Of a DNA stretch of 18,415 nt, positions 1 to 7,187 are shown one piece after another. This DNA comes from ANME-2 cluster archaeon (GTDB lineage: Archaea > Halobacteriota > Methanosarcinia > Methanosarcinales > Methanogasteraceae), in NCBI GenBank assembly GCA_003601535.1, contig PIXW01000010.1, forward strand, positions 1 through 18,415. The letters are read 5' to 3'. The position numbers were made by a program, and so were the translations under genes. Below the pieces are notes generated by a model. It was not told the origin of the DNA and ran no database searches. It was given only the letters and a program-made list of their open reading frames with translations. How positions within the stretch are numbered: position 1 is the first letter of the stretch; each line of letters opens with the position of its first letter.

Positions 1-91
1 CCTGATTTTCCAGATATCTGAGCCATCTGAACGTCAGTACAAACGCTGATATAATCATCATCGCTGAATATATCATATCTTTTGTGTCCAT
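1..91 (-). CDS. N-terminus of a possible membrane protein (runs off the window)
   Basis: Reading leftward from ATG at 91 there is an open frame to the window edge. It starts MDTKDMIYSAMMIISAF, and residues 6-21 look like a membrane helix followed by a basic-aromatic stretch (FRWLRYL). A TATA-like element lies about 50 bases upstream (137-146), and purine-rich GGATG/AGGA sequence precedes the start. About 30 residues are visible and I do not recognise the family. A second frame is also open here (ATG at about 102), so the choice of frame rests on the promoter spacing and the hydrophobic profile. The gene could be spurious. Confidence 0.35.
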   Translation of the reverse strand, partial: MDTKDMIYSAMMIISAFVLTFRWLRYLENQ

Positions 92-134
92 TCCTGCACA
101 TCCTTCGAATGATTGATGTATTATCGTACGCTCA

Positions 135-148
135 CATTTATAAATCTT
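135..148 (-). promoter_or_regulatory. TATA-like element for the leftward edge gene
   Basis: TTTATAAATG read on the minus strand is centred near 141. This would put transcription start near 115, giving the ATG at 91 a leader of about 25 nt. The placement is inferred from archaeal spacing rules only. Confidence 0.35.
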
Positions 149-241
149 TACATAATCTGCTGTGTTGAACAACTCCCACGATACTCAGCACTCAACCACC
201 ACACACCTTAAATTACAGCATATCTATCTACAATTTAATAA

Positions 242-709
242 TACATTATAAAACACAAGAAAGAGGTGGATCGAGCTTGCCTGTATAAGGATCAGCTTGA
301 TTCTGAGAAGATAAAGGAGTTTGAAGTGCGTTATGATGAGATTATTGCGAAGGGACTGGAACTAAACCCACCATCTCCAAAAGAATCAGGGAAACGTGGT
401 AGAGTCAAACAATCTCCACCCAAAAATCTGCTTGACAGGTTAGCGGGACACAAACGGGAAGTACTGGCATTAATGTACGACTTTGATGTGCCGTTTGACA
501 ATAACCAGGCTGAACGGGACGTACGCATGATGAAACTGAGGCAGAAGATACCAGGCACCTTCCGGACTGCTGTAGGGGCTGATGTGTTCTGTAGTATTCT
601 GCTGAGTATATATCCACAGCGCGGAAGAACGGGCGTCATGTTCTCGATGCGACTGCCGGATGCGCCTGGTGGCGATCCGTTTATGCCATCTGGCTGTGCA
701 GGTGAGTAG
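242..709 (+). pseudogene. IS66-family transposase remnant (C-terminal part, frameshifted)
   Basis: This is the C-terminal third of an IS66-type DDE transposase. The block FDNNQAERDVRMMKLRQK carries the last catalytic acid of the family, and the usual ending ...GDPFMPSG is present. The N-terminal and central domains, and so the first two catalytic acids, are missing; intact IS66 transposases are roughly 450-530 residues. The visible frame opens at 242 after a stop, and the GTG at 266 is not a convincing start. Between 607 and 651 the family sequence (YISTARKNGRHVLDA) is found in another frame, so two opposing single-base shifts interrupt and then restore the frame. No terminal inverted repeats or target duplications were recognised. 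I infer a dead insertion fragment. Confidence 0.75.
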
Positions 710-820
710 TTACCTCGGCTCAAATATCTCAAAATCTCTATTGGTCGTTATTTTGATGATCTCCCTTGCGTGAACATTTCTGTTCTCTATCGCTGGAATC
801 AGTGCATCTATGTAAATTCT
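710..820 (-). pseudogene. Possible C-terminal fragment of a PIN-domain (VapC-like) protein
   Basis: A leftward open stretch of 36 codons ends in TAA at 710. Its end, YIDALIPAI...TTNRDFEIFEPR, resembles the last strand and helix of PIN-domain ribonucleases, where D-A-x-I-A-A and T-R-N-x-x-D-F carry acidic metal ligands. An in-frame stop at 821-823 cuts it upstream and there is no start codon or partner antitoxin, so if real it is a remnant. The resemblance is short and could be coincidence. Confidence 0.3.
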
Positions 821-832
821 CTACAAAAAATA

Positions 833-848
833 ATATAAAATTTTATAT
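833..848. promoter_or_regulatory. 16-bp perfect AT palindrome, possible two-way TATA box
   Basis: ATATAAAATTTTATAT is a perfect palindrome inside an AT-rich run (825-850). Rightward, archaeal spacing places transcription start close to the ATG at 864; leftward, close to 815. No protein of known family lies downstream on either side, so its role is uncertain. Confidence 0.4.
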
Positions 849-863
849 GCTTCTATCGGCTAT

Positions 864-932
864 ATGCTGATAACCAAAAAAGCACCCACTGTTATCGGAA
901 TGCCCATGTCTGGAGGAGTGGTTGTGCCTTAA
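864..932 (+). CDS. Possible leaderless micro-ORF, 22 residues
   Basis: This short frame reads MLITKKAPTVIGMPMSGGVV and ends in VP-stop. It begins about 23 bases after the centre of the AT palindrome, where a leaderless archaeal mRNA would start. It is not recognised. Its length gives little statistical support, and it may be a decayed gene start or chance. Confidence 0.2.
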   Translation: MLITKKAPTVIGMPMSGGVVVP

Positions 933-965
933 CCGAAGACCGATGGATGACGCTAACAATCTCAC

Positions 966-1940
966 TCAACCCAGTTTTGCAGCCTCGCCGCGTACCAGTT
1001 TTCTGAACCTCTTGTGCACTTCCACGACGGCTGCGATCTTATCCGCATCCGCATCAACAAGACAATCGATCCGCGGATCGTCCCTGTATTCCTGTTCCAT
1101 CATGCGTGACAGTTCGATTACATCGTCCCCGCGTGTGCATGCCTGCGCAAACTCCCATAAGATCCCGATATCGGTTCCACAGAGCGCTATATTCGCATAA
1201 GGGACTGCATACTCATTGCCATTAAAAACGATCGCAATTCCGCCCGCATCCCTAACACGCCTGAGCATCGCAAAGTCGGTGATCGAATCCCCGACAACGA
1301 TCACCTCGTTGAGCGCTATGTTGTGACTGGCAGCAATCTCTTCTAATGCCTGAACCTTACGTCTGCCTCCGATCACCCGCACCTGCGAGAAGATATCGCC
1401 AAGTGCGGTCTCCTTCAATTCCCTGAAGTAAAAATTATCTAATTTTTTAAATATCTCTTTTTCGTCATCGATATTAAGAATATCCTCTTCAATACAGCGT
1501 ATGCACGCGATATCGTCTTCTGCGAGTCTCCCATACAATCCCGGAAGATCAAATCTCGTACATGCGATATGATCACTGGGAACACCAAGCGATGCACCGA
1601 TCTGGCAGGCATGCTGTTCATAACTCGTCGAGATGATATGCACATCCCAGTTATGCGCTTTCAATTTCGCAATCAGATCCTTTGCACCGGCAACGATCAT
1701 CGCATGTGACGAGACATCAGTGATATCCTTCTCTGTTATCCCATGTATCAGCAGGAACGGAACGATTAACGCGAGCGTATCCCCTGGCTCATAGTTCTCA
1801 CGACCAGCAAGCGCCAGAAAATCATCGTATCTACTGAGCGTCTCAAATATCACCTCTCCGTTGTCGACCAGCGAGGTTACCTCATAAGCGTTGTCCTGCG
1901 GAGATAATGGACCTTCCAGATCGAAGCAAATGAGATTCAT
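966..1940 (-). CDS. HAD-superfamily phosphohydrolase-like protein (EhaR/COG4030-like)
   Basis: A 324-residue protein with the HAD fold. Motif I is FDLEGPLSP (residues 6-14): nucleophile Asp7 is present, but the usual second Asp is Glu9. Motif II is probably IISTS (102-106), the motif III lysine is in GGRRK (191-195), and motif IV is GDSITD (217-222). A cap region of about 90 residues sits between motifs I and II. This layout resembles a methanogen group often labelled energy-converting hydrogenase subunit R, although no hydrogenase genes are present here. The substrate is unknown. It starts 8 bases after the HMG-CoA synthase stop and is probably cotranscribed with it. The Asp-to-Glu change could lower phosphatase activity or mark a different phosphoryl substrate. 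Confidence 0.75.
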   Translation of the reverse strand: MNLICFDLEGPLSPQDNAYEVTSLVDNGEVIFETLSRYDDFLALAGRENYEPGDTLALIVPFLLIHGITEKDITDVSSHAMIVAGAKDLIAKLKAHNWDVHIISTSYEQHACQIGASLGVPSDHIACTRFDLPGLYGRLAEDDIACIRCIEEDILNIDDEKEIFKKLDNFYFRELKETALGDIFSQVRVIGGRRKVQALEEIAASHNIALNEVIVVGDSITDFAMLRRVRDAGGIAIVFNGNEYAVPYANIALCGTDIGILWEFAQACTRGDDVIELSRMMEQEYRDDPRIDCLVDADADKIAAVVEVHKRFRKLVRGEAAKLG

Positions 1941-1948
1941 GCCATACT

Positions 1949-2989
1949 CTACAGCCGTATCTTGCCTTTGTGCTTCGCATAAGTCGCATAATCGATGTAC
2001 TTCTTCTCGTTCAACAGATCAGAAACGCTCGGAGCACCATCCCTGATATCATCCAGATGGTCAGTGACCTTTAGACTGAATGCATCGCTTCCTGCGCCTG
2101 ATCCGAACGATGTCATAAATATCCGGTCGCCTGCTGTTGCAACATCGAGGATTGCCGCAAGTCCGATCATGCACGATGCCGAATACGTATTCCCAAGCGT
2201 GGTCACCATAATTCCTGGCTCAATCTGCTCAGGAGTGAATCCGAGACTCGCTGCTACCCGCCGCGGGAACTTTCCGTTCGGCTGGTGGAATACAGCATAA
2301 TCATAATCTGCTGGTGTGGTATTGAGCTCTTCCATCAGCCCTCGCGCAGCCGATGTGATATGCTTGAAATACGCTGGCTCGCCTGTGAATCTGCCCCCGT
2401 GTCTGGGGTATGGCATGCCTTCCCTGCGCCAGAAATCAGGTGTGTCTGTGGTGAACGAAAATGTGCCCTCGATATCAGCGATCAATGAATCCCTGCCGAT
2501 TACATAAGCAGCGCCTCCGGCAGCAGCAGTATATTCAAGAGCATCCCCTGGTGCGCCCTGTGCAACGTCTGCGCCTATTGCGAGCCCGAGATCGATTCGA
2601 CCGGATTCAACCAGACCCATGCAGGTCTGAATCCCTGCTGTTCCAGCCTTACATGCGAATTCGAAGTCTGCGACCGTGAGACGGGGTGACGCGCCGATGG
2701 CATCAGCCACGATGGTCCCCGTGGGTTTCACAGCATAAGGATGGCTCTCTGATCCTGTGTATATTGCACCGATGCGGGAGGGGTCGATATCACCCCTGTC
2801 AATCGCATTTCTCGCAGATTCCACTGCAATCGTCACGGTATCTTCATCGATGTCTGGTACCGACTTCTCCTGCACCCGAAGCCCGCCTGCAATGCTCTCT
2901 GCATCTGCGTTCCACACCTTTGCTATCTCAGAGACCTTGATTCGATAACGCGGTATGTACACCCCATAAGTTACGATTCCAATCGCCAT
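1949..2989 (-). CDS. Hydroxymethylglutaryl-CoA synthase, archaeal type
   Basis: This thiolase-fold enzyme condenses acetoacetyl-CoA with acetyl-CoA to HMG-CoA, the second step of the mevalonate route to archaeal lipids. It has 346 residues, normal for archaeal HMGS. Catalytic residues are visible: Glu81 (GSESHP), Cys113 (EFACKAGT) and His235 ([10 protein letters not shown]). I place the start at ATG 2989 because GGTGA lies 5 bases upstream; an upstream GTG at 2998 overlaps that ribosome site. A TATA-like CATTAAATACC near 3030 suggests its own promoter. In many archaea the acetoacetyl-CoA thiolase and a DUF35 protein flank this gene; here neither does, and a HAD-fold gene follows instead. Confidence 0.93.
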   Translation of the reverse strand: MAIGIVTYGVYIPRYRIKVSEIAKVWNADAESIAGGLRVQEKSVPDIDEDTVTIAVESARNAIDRGDIDPSRIGAIYTGSESHPYAVKPTGTIVADAIGASPRLTVADFEFACKAGTAGIQTCMGLVESGRIDLGLAIGADVAQGAPGDALEYTAAAGGAAYVIGRDSLIADIEGTFSFTTDTPDFWRREGMPYPRHGGRFTGEPAYFKHITSAARGLMEELNTTPADYDYAVFHQPNGKFPRRVAASLGFTPEQIEPGIMVTTLGNTYSASCMIGLAAILDVATAGDRIFMTSFGSGAGSDAFSLKVTDHLDDIRDGAPSVSDLLNEKKYIDYATYAKHKGKIRL

Positions 2990-3055
2990 TAAGTTCACCT
3001 GTATGCTAAAATAGTGTTCTGTGGTATTTAATGATTGGGATTCTCTGGCATCTGA

Positions 3056-4504
3056 TTACCGGTACTTCTCCACTTCCTGCTCAAGCATCTGCGCCGCCTT
3101 TTCCACGCGCTCACATCGTTTATCCAGAGAGATCGCATCATCCTGCAACTTCATCAGAAAGACCTCGATTACCCGCGTCACATCATCGGGAGCGGGACCG
3201 CCACCGGCATGGATGCGTATGCTTGAGATCGGATCGAGCGCTGTTGATATCACCGACTCGTCGAGACCAAGATCACTCAACCGCCTGCCAGTGATCGACA
3301 GCCCGATCTCATCGATTGCAGAGAGCGATGGGCGCGCATTCATCCGTGCGAGCGTTCCAACGATCTGATGCGCCGTCCGAAACGAGATTCCACATGATCG
3401 CACCAGTGTATCAGCAAGTTCGGTTGCCATGGTAAATCCGGCAGTTGCCTCTTGTGCAAGCTTCTCTTCATGTATACTCATGGTATCGATCATGCCTGCG
3501 GTCATGCGAACGCTTGCAAGCGTATCTGAGACAGCACTCCACAGATGAGGGGTAGCCTCCTGCAGATCGCGGTTGTAACTGTGCGGAAGTGCTTTTGTGA
3601 TGGTTAATATGCCGGTGACGGCAGCGATCACACTGCCTGTTTTTCCTCTTATCAGTTCTGCGACGTCCGGATTTTTTTTCTGCGGCATGATCGATGATGT
3701 GGACGCATACTGGTCATCGATTGTGATATAATCGAACTCTGACGATGACCACATAATGAGTTCTGCTGCGATGCGGCTCAGATTGGTCATGAGATTCGCA
3801 AACGCAGATACTGACTCGATCAGAAAATCGCGTGCACTGACCGCATCCATCGAGTTTTCGATCAACCCATCGAACCCGAGCAGCTCGCAGGTTCGCGTCC
3901 TGTTAACTGGAAAGCCTGTGCCTGCAAATGCCGCAGCGCCCAGCGGACTCAGATTCGTGCGTTTGTATGCATCGTTCAATCGATCAAAATCCCGCTCAAA
4001 CGCACCTGCATGAGCAAGCAGATGATGCGCAAGCGTGGTCGGCTGGGCATGCTGGGTATGCGTGAATCCTGGCATCAGTGTTCTGGTATGCTTCTTCGCA
4101 TGTACGATCAGGATCTTTCTGAGGCCTATCAATTCGCGCATCATGGTCAGCAACAGATCGCGCAACCGTACACGGATGCAGGTAGCAACCTCATCGTTTC
4201 GACTGCGCCCGGTATGCATGCGCCCGCCAGCATCCTCGCCGATCATCTCGATCAGTTTTGACTCGATCGCGGCATGGATATCCTCCTCTGGCGGTAGTGA
4301 TGAGATACCGCCATTTTGTATCGTATCGAGGGCGGATAGTATGAGAGAACAGATTTCATTCGTGATAATGCCCTCTTCTGCCAGCATCACGACATGTGCG
4401 CGATCTACATTAAGATCTGCCTCAAATATCCAGTGATCGGCATCAAGTGAGGATGTGAATGCCAGAACATCCTCTGGTTGTGCAGAAAGGCGCGCTTTAC
4501 GCAT
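3056..4504 (-). CDS. argH: Argininosuccinate lyase
   Basis: The enzyme splits argininosuccinate into arginine and fumarate, the last step of arginine synthesis. The 482 residues contain the fumarase/aspartase superfamily blocks HTGRSRND (97-104), THTQHAQP (148-155) and the signature SSIMPQKKNP (270-279), whose flexible loop carries the catalytic serine. The N-terminus (RKARLS...LAFTSSLDAD) aligns with archaeal relatives, allowing for a start about ten residues later. The ATG lies only 3 bases after the tRNA-Gly discriminator base, so there is no room for a promoter or ribosome-binding site other than inside the tRNA. Its mRNA most likely comes from the tRNA transcript and becomes leaderless after tRNA 3' processing. 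Confidence 0.96.
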   Translation of the reverse strand: MRKARLSAQPEDVLAFTSSLDADHWIFEADLNVDRAHVVMLAEEGIITNEICSLILSALDTIQNGGISSLPPEEDIHAAIESKLIEMIGEDAGGRMHTGRSRNDEVATCIRVRLRDLLLTMMRELIGLRKILIVHAKKHTRTLMPGFTHTQHAQPTTLAHHLLAHAGAFERDFDRLNDAYKRTNLSPLGAAAFAGTGFPVNRTRTCELLGFDGLIENSMDAVSARDFLIESVSAFANLMTNLSRIAAELIMWSSSEFDYITIDDQYASTSSIMPQKKNPDVAELIRGKTGSVIAAVTGILTITKALPHSYNRDLQEATPHLWSAVSDTLASVRMTAGMIDTMSIHEEKLAQEATAGFTMATELADTLVRSCGISFRTAHQIVGTLARMNARPSLSAIDEIGLSITGRRLSDLGLDESVISTALDPISSIRIHAGGGPAPDDVTRVIEVFLMKLQDDAISLDKRCERVEKAAQMLEQEVEKYR

Positions 4505-4507
4505 GAA

Positions 4508-4579
4508 TGCGCCGATCGGGATTCGAACCCGAGTTCGAGCGTTGGCAACGCCCGGTGATAACCACTACACTATCGGCGC
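4508..4579 (-). tRNA. tRNA-Gly (anticodon GCC)
   Basis: A complete cloverleaf can be drawn. The acceptor stem GCGCCGA/TCGGCGC pairs fully, the anticodon stem is GGGCG/CGCTC with loop TTGCCAA (anticodon GCC), and the T arm is TCGGG-TTCGAAT-CCCGA. The discriminator is A and CCA is not encoded. It lies 5 bases after tRNA-Phe and 3 bases before the argH start, in the same direction. Confidence 0.95.
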
Positions 4580-4584
4580 GCGGA

Positions 4585-4658
4585 TGCCGTGGCCCGGATT
4601 TGAACCGGGGACAACTGCGTCTTCAGCGCAGCGCTCTCCCAGGCTGAGCTACCACGGC
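4585..4658 (-). tRNA. tRNA-Phe (anticodon GAA)
   Basis: A complete cloverleaf: acceptor GCCGTGG/CCACGGC, D arm GCTC...GAGC, anticodon stem CTGCG/CGCAG with loop CTGAAGA (anticodon GAA), and T arm CCCGG-TTCAAAT-CCGGG. The discriminator is A and there is no encoded CCA. It is the middle gene of a three-tRNA run. Confidence 0.95.
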
Positions 4659-4679
4659 ACAACCATCCGTTTCTGGTAA

Positions 4680-4783
4680 TGGGCCCGCTGCGATTCGAAC
4701 GCAGGACCTCACGGTTTCTGCAACGCAGCAATGATGCCGCAGGTGTATCAGCCGTGCGCTCCACCTGGCTAAGCTACGGGCCC
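4680..4783 (-). tRNA. tRNA-Ile (anticodon GAT) with a 30-nt intron
   Basis: The acceptor GGGCCCG/CGGGCCC and the T arm CTGCG-TTCGAAT-CGCAG pair fully. The anticodon stem CACGG/CCGTG closes a loop that reads CTGATA-A once 30 bases (4716-4745) are removed after position 37, giving anticodon GAT. The body (GGGCCCGTAGCTTAGCC..., variable AGGTC) is typical of archaeal tRNA-Ile. The precursor is 104 nt and the spliced form 74 nt. It is the first gene of the Ile-Phe-Gly-argH run. Confidence 0.92.
4716..4745 (-). other. tRNA intron at position 37/38 of tRNA-Ile
   Basis: The intron folds into its own hairpin: GCGGCA-TCAT-TGCTGC, six pairs including one G-U. Exon bases C32-T33-G34 can pair with CAG near the intron's 3' end, leaving an AAA bulge that spans the 3' splice site. 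This is a relaxed bulge-helix-bulge with three rather than four central pairs, the kind of target cut by archaeal tRNA splicing endonuclease. The boundaries are deduced from the cloverleaf. Confidence 0.82.
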
Positions 4784-4810
4784 AACCGATAACATGGTGG
4801 ATGGTATTGT

Positions 4811-4822
4811 ATTTTAATATTT
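4811..4822 (-). promoter_or_regulatory. TATA-like promoter of the tRNA-Ile-Phe-Gly-argH transcript
   Basis: ATATTAAAAT on the minus strand is centred about 33 bases before the 5' end of tRNA-Ile, the expected place for an archaeal TATA box that starts a few bases before the tRNA. No other promoter-like site occurs between here and argH. It overlaps the end of the small membrane-protein frame. Confidence 0.6.
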
Positions 4823-5035
4823 CCCTGCATCTAACGGATCACGGTCTGCAGGATCATGAATGCGTCCGCTGATGCTATCCTGCCGTATCGGTTCAACATC
4901 CACATTCGCGCTTTGCACAGTCATCCAAAGTGCGACCACAGCGCCTGCTGCTGCAAAAAAAATTGTTCCGGTGTTTGCATAATCTCGTGTTATCGAACCA
5001 TCTCGATTCAACAGAAGGATGCACACCGGAACCAA
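4814..5035 (-). CDS. Small membrane protein with one helix
   Basis: A 73-residue frame with one clear membrane segment (about 24-40, TIFFAAAGAVVALWMTV) followed by an acidic, polar tail of about 30 residues. The family is not recognised. It would start with TTG at 5035, 11 bases after the stop of the TRAM gene; a GTG four codons in (position 5026) is an alternative. No clear ribosome site precedes either. The hydrophobic segment and tight spacing in line with the TRAM gene argue for a real, cotranscribed gene. Its last codons overlap the tRNA promoter. Confidence 0.45.
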   Translation of the reverse strand: MVPVCILLLNRDGSITRDYANTGTIFFAAAGAVVALWMTVQSANVDVEPIRQDSISGRIHDPADRDPLDAGKY

Positions 5036-5046
5036 ACGTCAAAAAC

Positions 5047-5268
5047 TTAACGATTTAGAATTCGCTCTGTTACAGATGCGATTGCAAACCGTCTCATGAC
5101 TTTGTCAACCTTAATCTTGACATTGTCTCCGATTTTTGTGTCGGGCACAAAAACCACAAAACCCTGTACGCGTGCTATCCCATCTCCTTCTCTGGCAATG
5201 TCTTCTATAGCAACATCATAGGTTGTGCCTTCGGAAACAGGTGCATCGTATGTTTCTCTTTCAAACAA
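5047..5268 (-). CDS. TRAM-domain RNA-binding protein
   Basis: A 73-residue protein that is almost entirely one TRAM domain (about residues 13-70). It shows the usual core of a five-stranded RNA-binding barrel: VAIEDIAREGDGIARVQGF, then VFVPDT and GDNVKIKVDKV. Free-standing TRAM proteins are common in methanogens and related archaea, where a studied member acts as an RNA chaperone linked to cold response. The start is TTG, chosen because a strong GGAGG lies 8-9 bases upstream (5276-5281) and no ATG is nearby. It lies downstream of flpA in the same direction, across a 144-base gap that probably holds its own promoter. Confidence 0.9.
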   Translation of the reverse strand: MFERETYDAPVSEGTTYDVAIEDIAREGDGIARVQGFVVFVPDTKIGDNVKIKVDKVMRRFAIASVTERILNR

Positions 5269-5412
5269 TTTTTTTCCTCCTTCTTAGTTTAAACCAACCA
5301 ACTTAGAAAAGCGCACACAGAACCAGAATACACAAGTTCCATAAATCGCATCGATAAATCAATTGATCAACTACCACTGGACACTCACCACATATAACCT
5401 TTTCGCATGCCA
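5269..5412 (-). promoter_or_regulatory. Leader of the TRAM gene
   Basis: This stretch holds the ribosome site GGAGG at 5276-5281 and, at its far end just after the flpA stop, a TATA-like GGTTATATG (about 5388-5400). If that box is used, the leader is around 100 nt, long for this genome segment. No riboswitch fold was recognised. Confidence 0.4.
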
Positions 5413-6003
5413 TCACTTTCTCGCGATCACAGCAAGATGATCCCTGTATCCCGGAAGTCTGATCGTCTTCAGTACAGAAATCTCTTCACGCAGTTTTTCA
5501 ACCTCTCTTCTGAAGATCTCTCTGGTGTCTGCGGTTGAATCGATGCTCCGCGCCTTGATCATGAGAATCAGGTAACCTTCCTCCTTTAAGAAGTATCTTA
5601 CATTCTTCAGAGCAATCTCTGCCTGATTACGCTGCGCTATATCCTGATATATGACATCCACCCGATCAACGAGGTGTGAATATCGTAGAGGATGGTTCGC
5701 ATCCGCAAAGATCGGTATCATATTCGGACGTGATTCGCATACCGAAATTAGATCCCTCATCACTCTCGGCGAAAAATCGAGTGCATACACGAGTCCCTTG
5801 TGTGCGATATCTGATATGTGGCTCGCAGTGCTGCCAGCCGCCGCGCCGAGATACAGTATCAAGGAGGATTCTGTGATCGGTGGCGTGAATCCTTTCGCAA
5901 TCAGCGCGGCGAGTTTGCTGTGATGCGAATCCCATGTACACAACTCCCCATCCGGACCGCGAGTCGCAAGCCGCCCATTGTACTGATACACCCCTTTGCG
6001 CAT
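5413..6003 (-). CDS. flpA: Fibrillarin-like rRNA/tRNA 2'-O-methyltransferase
   Basis: The methyltransferase of archaeal C/D-box sRNPs, adding 2'-O-methyl groups to rRNA and tRNA with guide RNA, Nop5 and L7Ae. The SAM-binding motif is YLGAAAGSTASH (51-62), and the catalytic tetrad is visible as Lys30, Asp121, Lys150 and His189. At 196 residues it is shorter than most archaeal fibrillarins (about 210-230): the N-terminal beta-hairpin part is reduced to about 20 residues. ATG 6003 lies 2 bases after the tyrS stop. The frame stays open upstream but only inside tyrS and without a better start. In many archaea nop5 is the neighbour; here tyrS takes that place. Confidence 0.93.
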   Translation of the reverse strand: MRKGVYQYNGRLATRGPDGELCTWDSHHSKLAALIAKGFTPPITESSLILYLGAAAGSTASHISDIAHKGLVYALDFSPRVMRDLISVCESRPNMIPIFADANHPLRYSHLVDRVDVIYQDIAQRNQAEIALKNVRYFLKEEGYLILMIKARSIDSTADTREIFRREVEKLREEISVLKTIRLPGYRDHLAVIARK

Positions 6004-6005
6004 AG

Positions 6006-6950
6006 TTACAGCATCTCTCTTACCGGATCAAGTAATAGATTGATATATTCGGATGCTGCCTTCTTTAGATCCATTGGGTGCAGTTTTTCTTTCGCGAAAT
6101 CCTCTGCAAGTTCCGTGTATGTGCCGTAGCAGAGATCGCCACCGAACTTCTGTGGTCGCTTGACCTCAATTTCGGAAAATCTCGGAAAGATGTGATATCT
6201 GAACAGTTCGATCACAGGATTCTCATCCGCCACTCCTTTCGGGCAGAACGCCTTGCCAATCTTCTTCCCGACCGTTTTCTCATCATCATCCACCGAGATA
6301 TAGTTATCCTTTGACGAAGACATCTTCTCGCCATCCAGACCGAGAAGGATTGGGGTGTGTATGCATACCGGTGCGCGATATCCGATCGTTGACAGTTCTT
6401 CGCGTGCCAACATGTGAATCTTGCGCTGGTCGATTCCCCCTACCGCAGCATCGATTCCGAGAGACATGATATCAACAGCCTGCATGATCGGATAGATCAT
6501 CTGGGACACCATCGGATGCTCTGTATTTCTGGCAATCTCGCTCATGCTGCGCCTTGCACGGTTCAGGGTCGTATGCTGTGCCACTCTGAGCACATTCATG
6601 GTATAATCATGATTCAATTGAAAATCAGATCCGAAGACGAACTTTGCTTTGTCCAGCCCAAGCGCAATGAAACATCGTTTGTTGTACTCTGCAAGTTCCC
6701 TCACCTCTTCAAGTGTCCCTTTCTCATTCAGATATGCATGTAAATCCGCGAGCAGCACGGTTATCTCAAATCCGGCGTTCTGGAGATCAATAAGTTTGTT
6801 CACGGTCAGAACATGACCAAGGTGTATCTTCCCGCTCGGCTCGTATCCTGCATAAGCGGTCGGCGTCTTCTCTGATGCCAGCAGTTCATTCAGATCCTCG
6901 ATGGTCACGATCTCCTGCGTGTTCCGTGTGATCAATTCATATCTATCCAT
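6006..6950 (-). CDS. tyrS: Tyrosyl-tRNA synthetase, archaeal type
   Basis: Class I synthetase charging tRNA-Tyr. The HIGH motif is HLGH (43-46, after YAGYEPSGK) and the KMSKS motif is KMSSS (209-213). Its 314 residues match the compact archaeal/eukaryal form without the bacterial C-terminal S4 domain. A longer frame begins at 6995, but I place the start at ATG 6950 because homologues start with MD-x-x-ELITRN and because the TATA-like CATTAAAAAC at 6975-6987 would start transcription near 6955, giving a leaderless mRNA. It is followed 2 bases later by flpA, so one translation operon is likely. Confidence 0.94.
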   Translation of the reverse strand: MDRYELITRNTQEIVTIEDLNELLASEKTPTAYAGYEPSGKIHLGHVLTVNKLIDLQNAGFEITVLLADLHAYLNEKGTLEEVRELAEYNKRCFIALGLDKAKFVFGSDFQLNHDYTMNVLRVAQHTTLNRARRSMSEIARNTEHPMVSQMIYPIMQAVDIMSLGIDAAVGGIDQRKIHMLAREELSTIGYRAPVCIHTPILLGLDGEKMSSSKDNYISVDDDEKTVGKKIGKAFCPKGVADENPVIELFRYHIFPRFSEIEVKRPQKFGGDLCYGTYTELAEDFAKEKLHPMDLKKAASEYINLLLDPVREML

Positions 6951-6974
6951 CGAATTATCCATTGGATGGCAATG

Positions 6975-6987
6975 CGTTTTTAATGTT
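6975..6987 (-). promoter_or_regulatory. TATA-like promoter of tyrS-flpA
   Basis: AACATTAAAAACG on the minus strand is centred about 31 bases before the tyrS ATG at 6950. The spacing predicts a leaderless or nearly leaderless transcript and argues against the upstream ATG at 6995. Confidence 0.5.
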
Positions 6988-7187
6988 TTCTCCAAGATTG
7001 GTGGTTCACAGATGTTGATATTCTATCGCAGTCATCATACAATGATATAACCTTAAGCAGAGATTGGTTATACAGCTATATACATGCTTTGTATTTAAAC
7101 ATACGACCATTGAGAATTAATCTTAAATGCATTCGTAGCTGATTTTCGAATTTTGTATTAGTTATGTAACCATTATGCATACTTAAT

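Noticed and set aside
331..732. Leftward frame of 133 codons opposite the transposase
   Set aside because: It is the complement of clear IS66 sequence and has no independent features.
4570..4764. Leftward frame across the tRNA genes
   Set aside because: It translates three tRNA genes and has no protein features.
4680..4783. Reading the intron-bearing tRNA as elongator tRNA-Met
   Set aside because: The acceptor stem, variable loop and spliced anticodon loop CTGATAA match tRNA-Ile(GAT), and no placement of the intron gave CAT with an intact stem.
6951..6995. Earlier start for tyrS
   Set aside because: It lies on or above the TATA element, and homologues start at the MDRYELITRN position.
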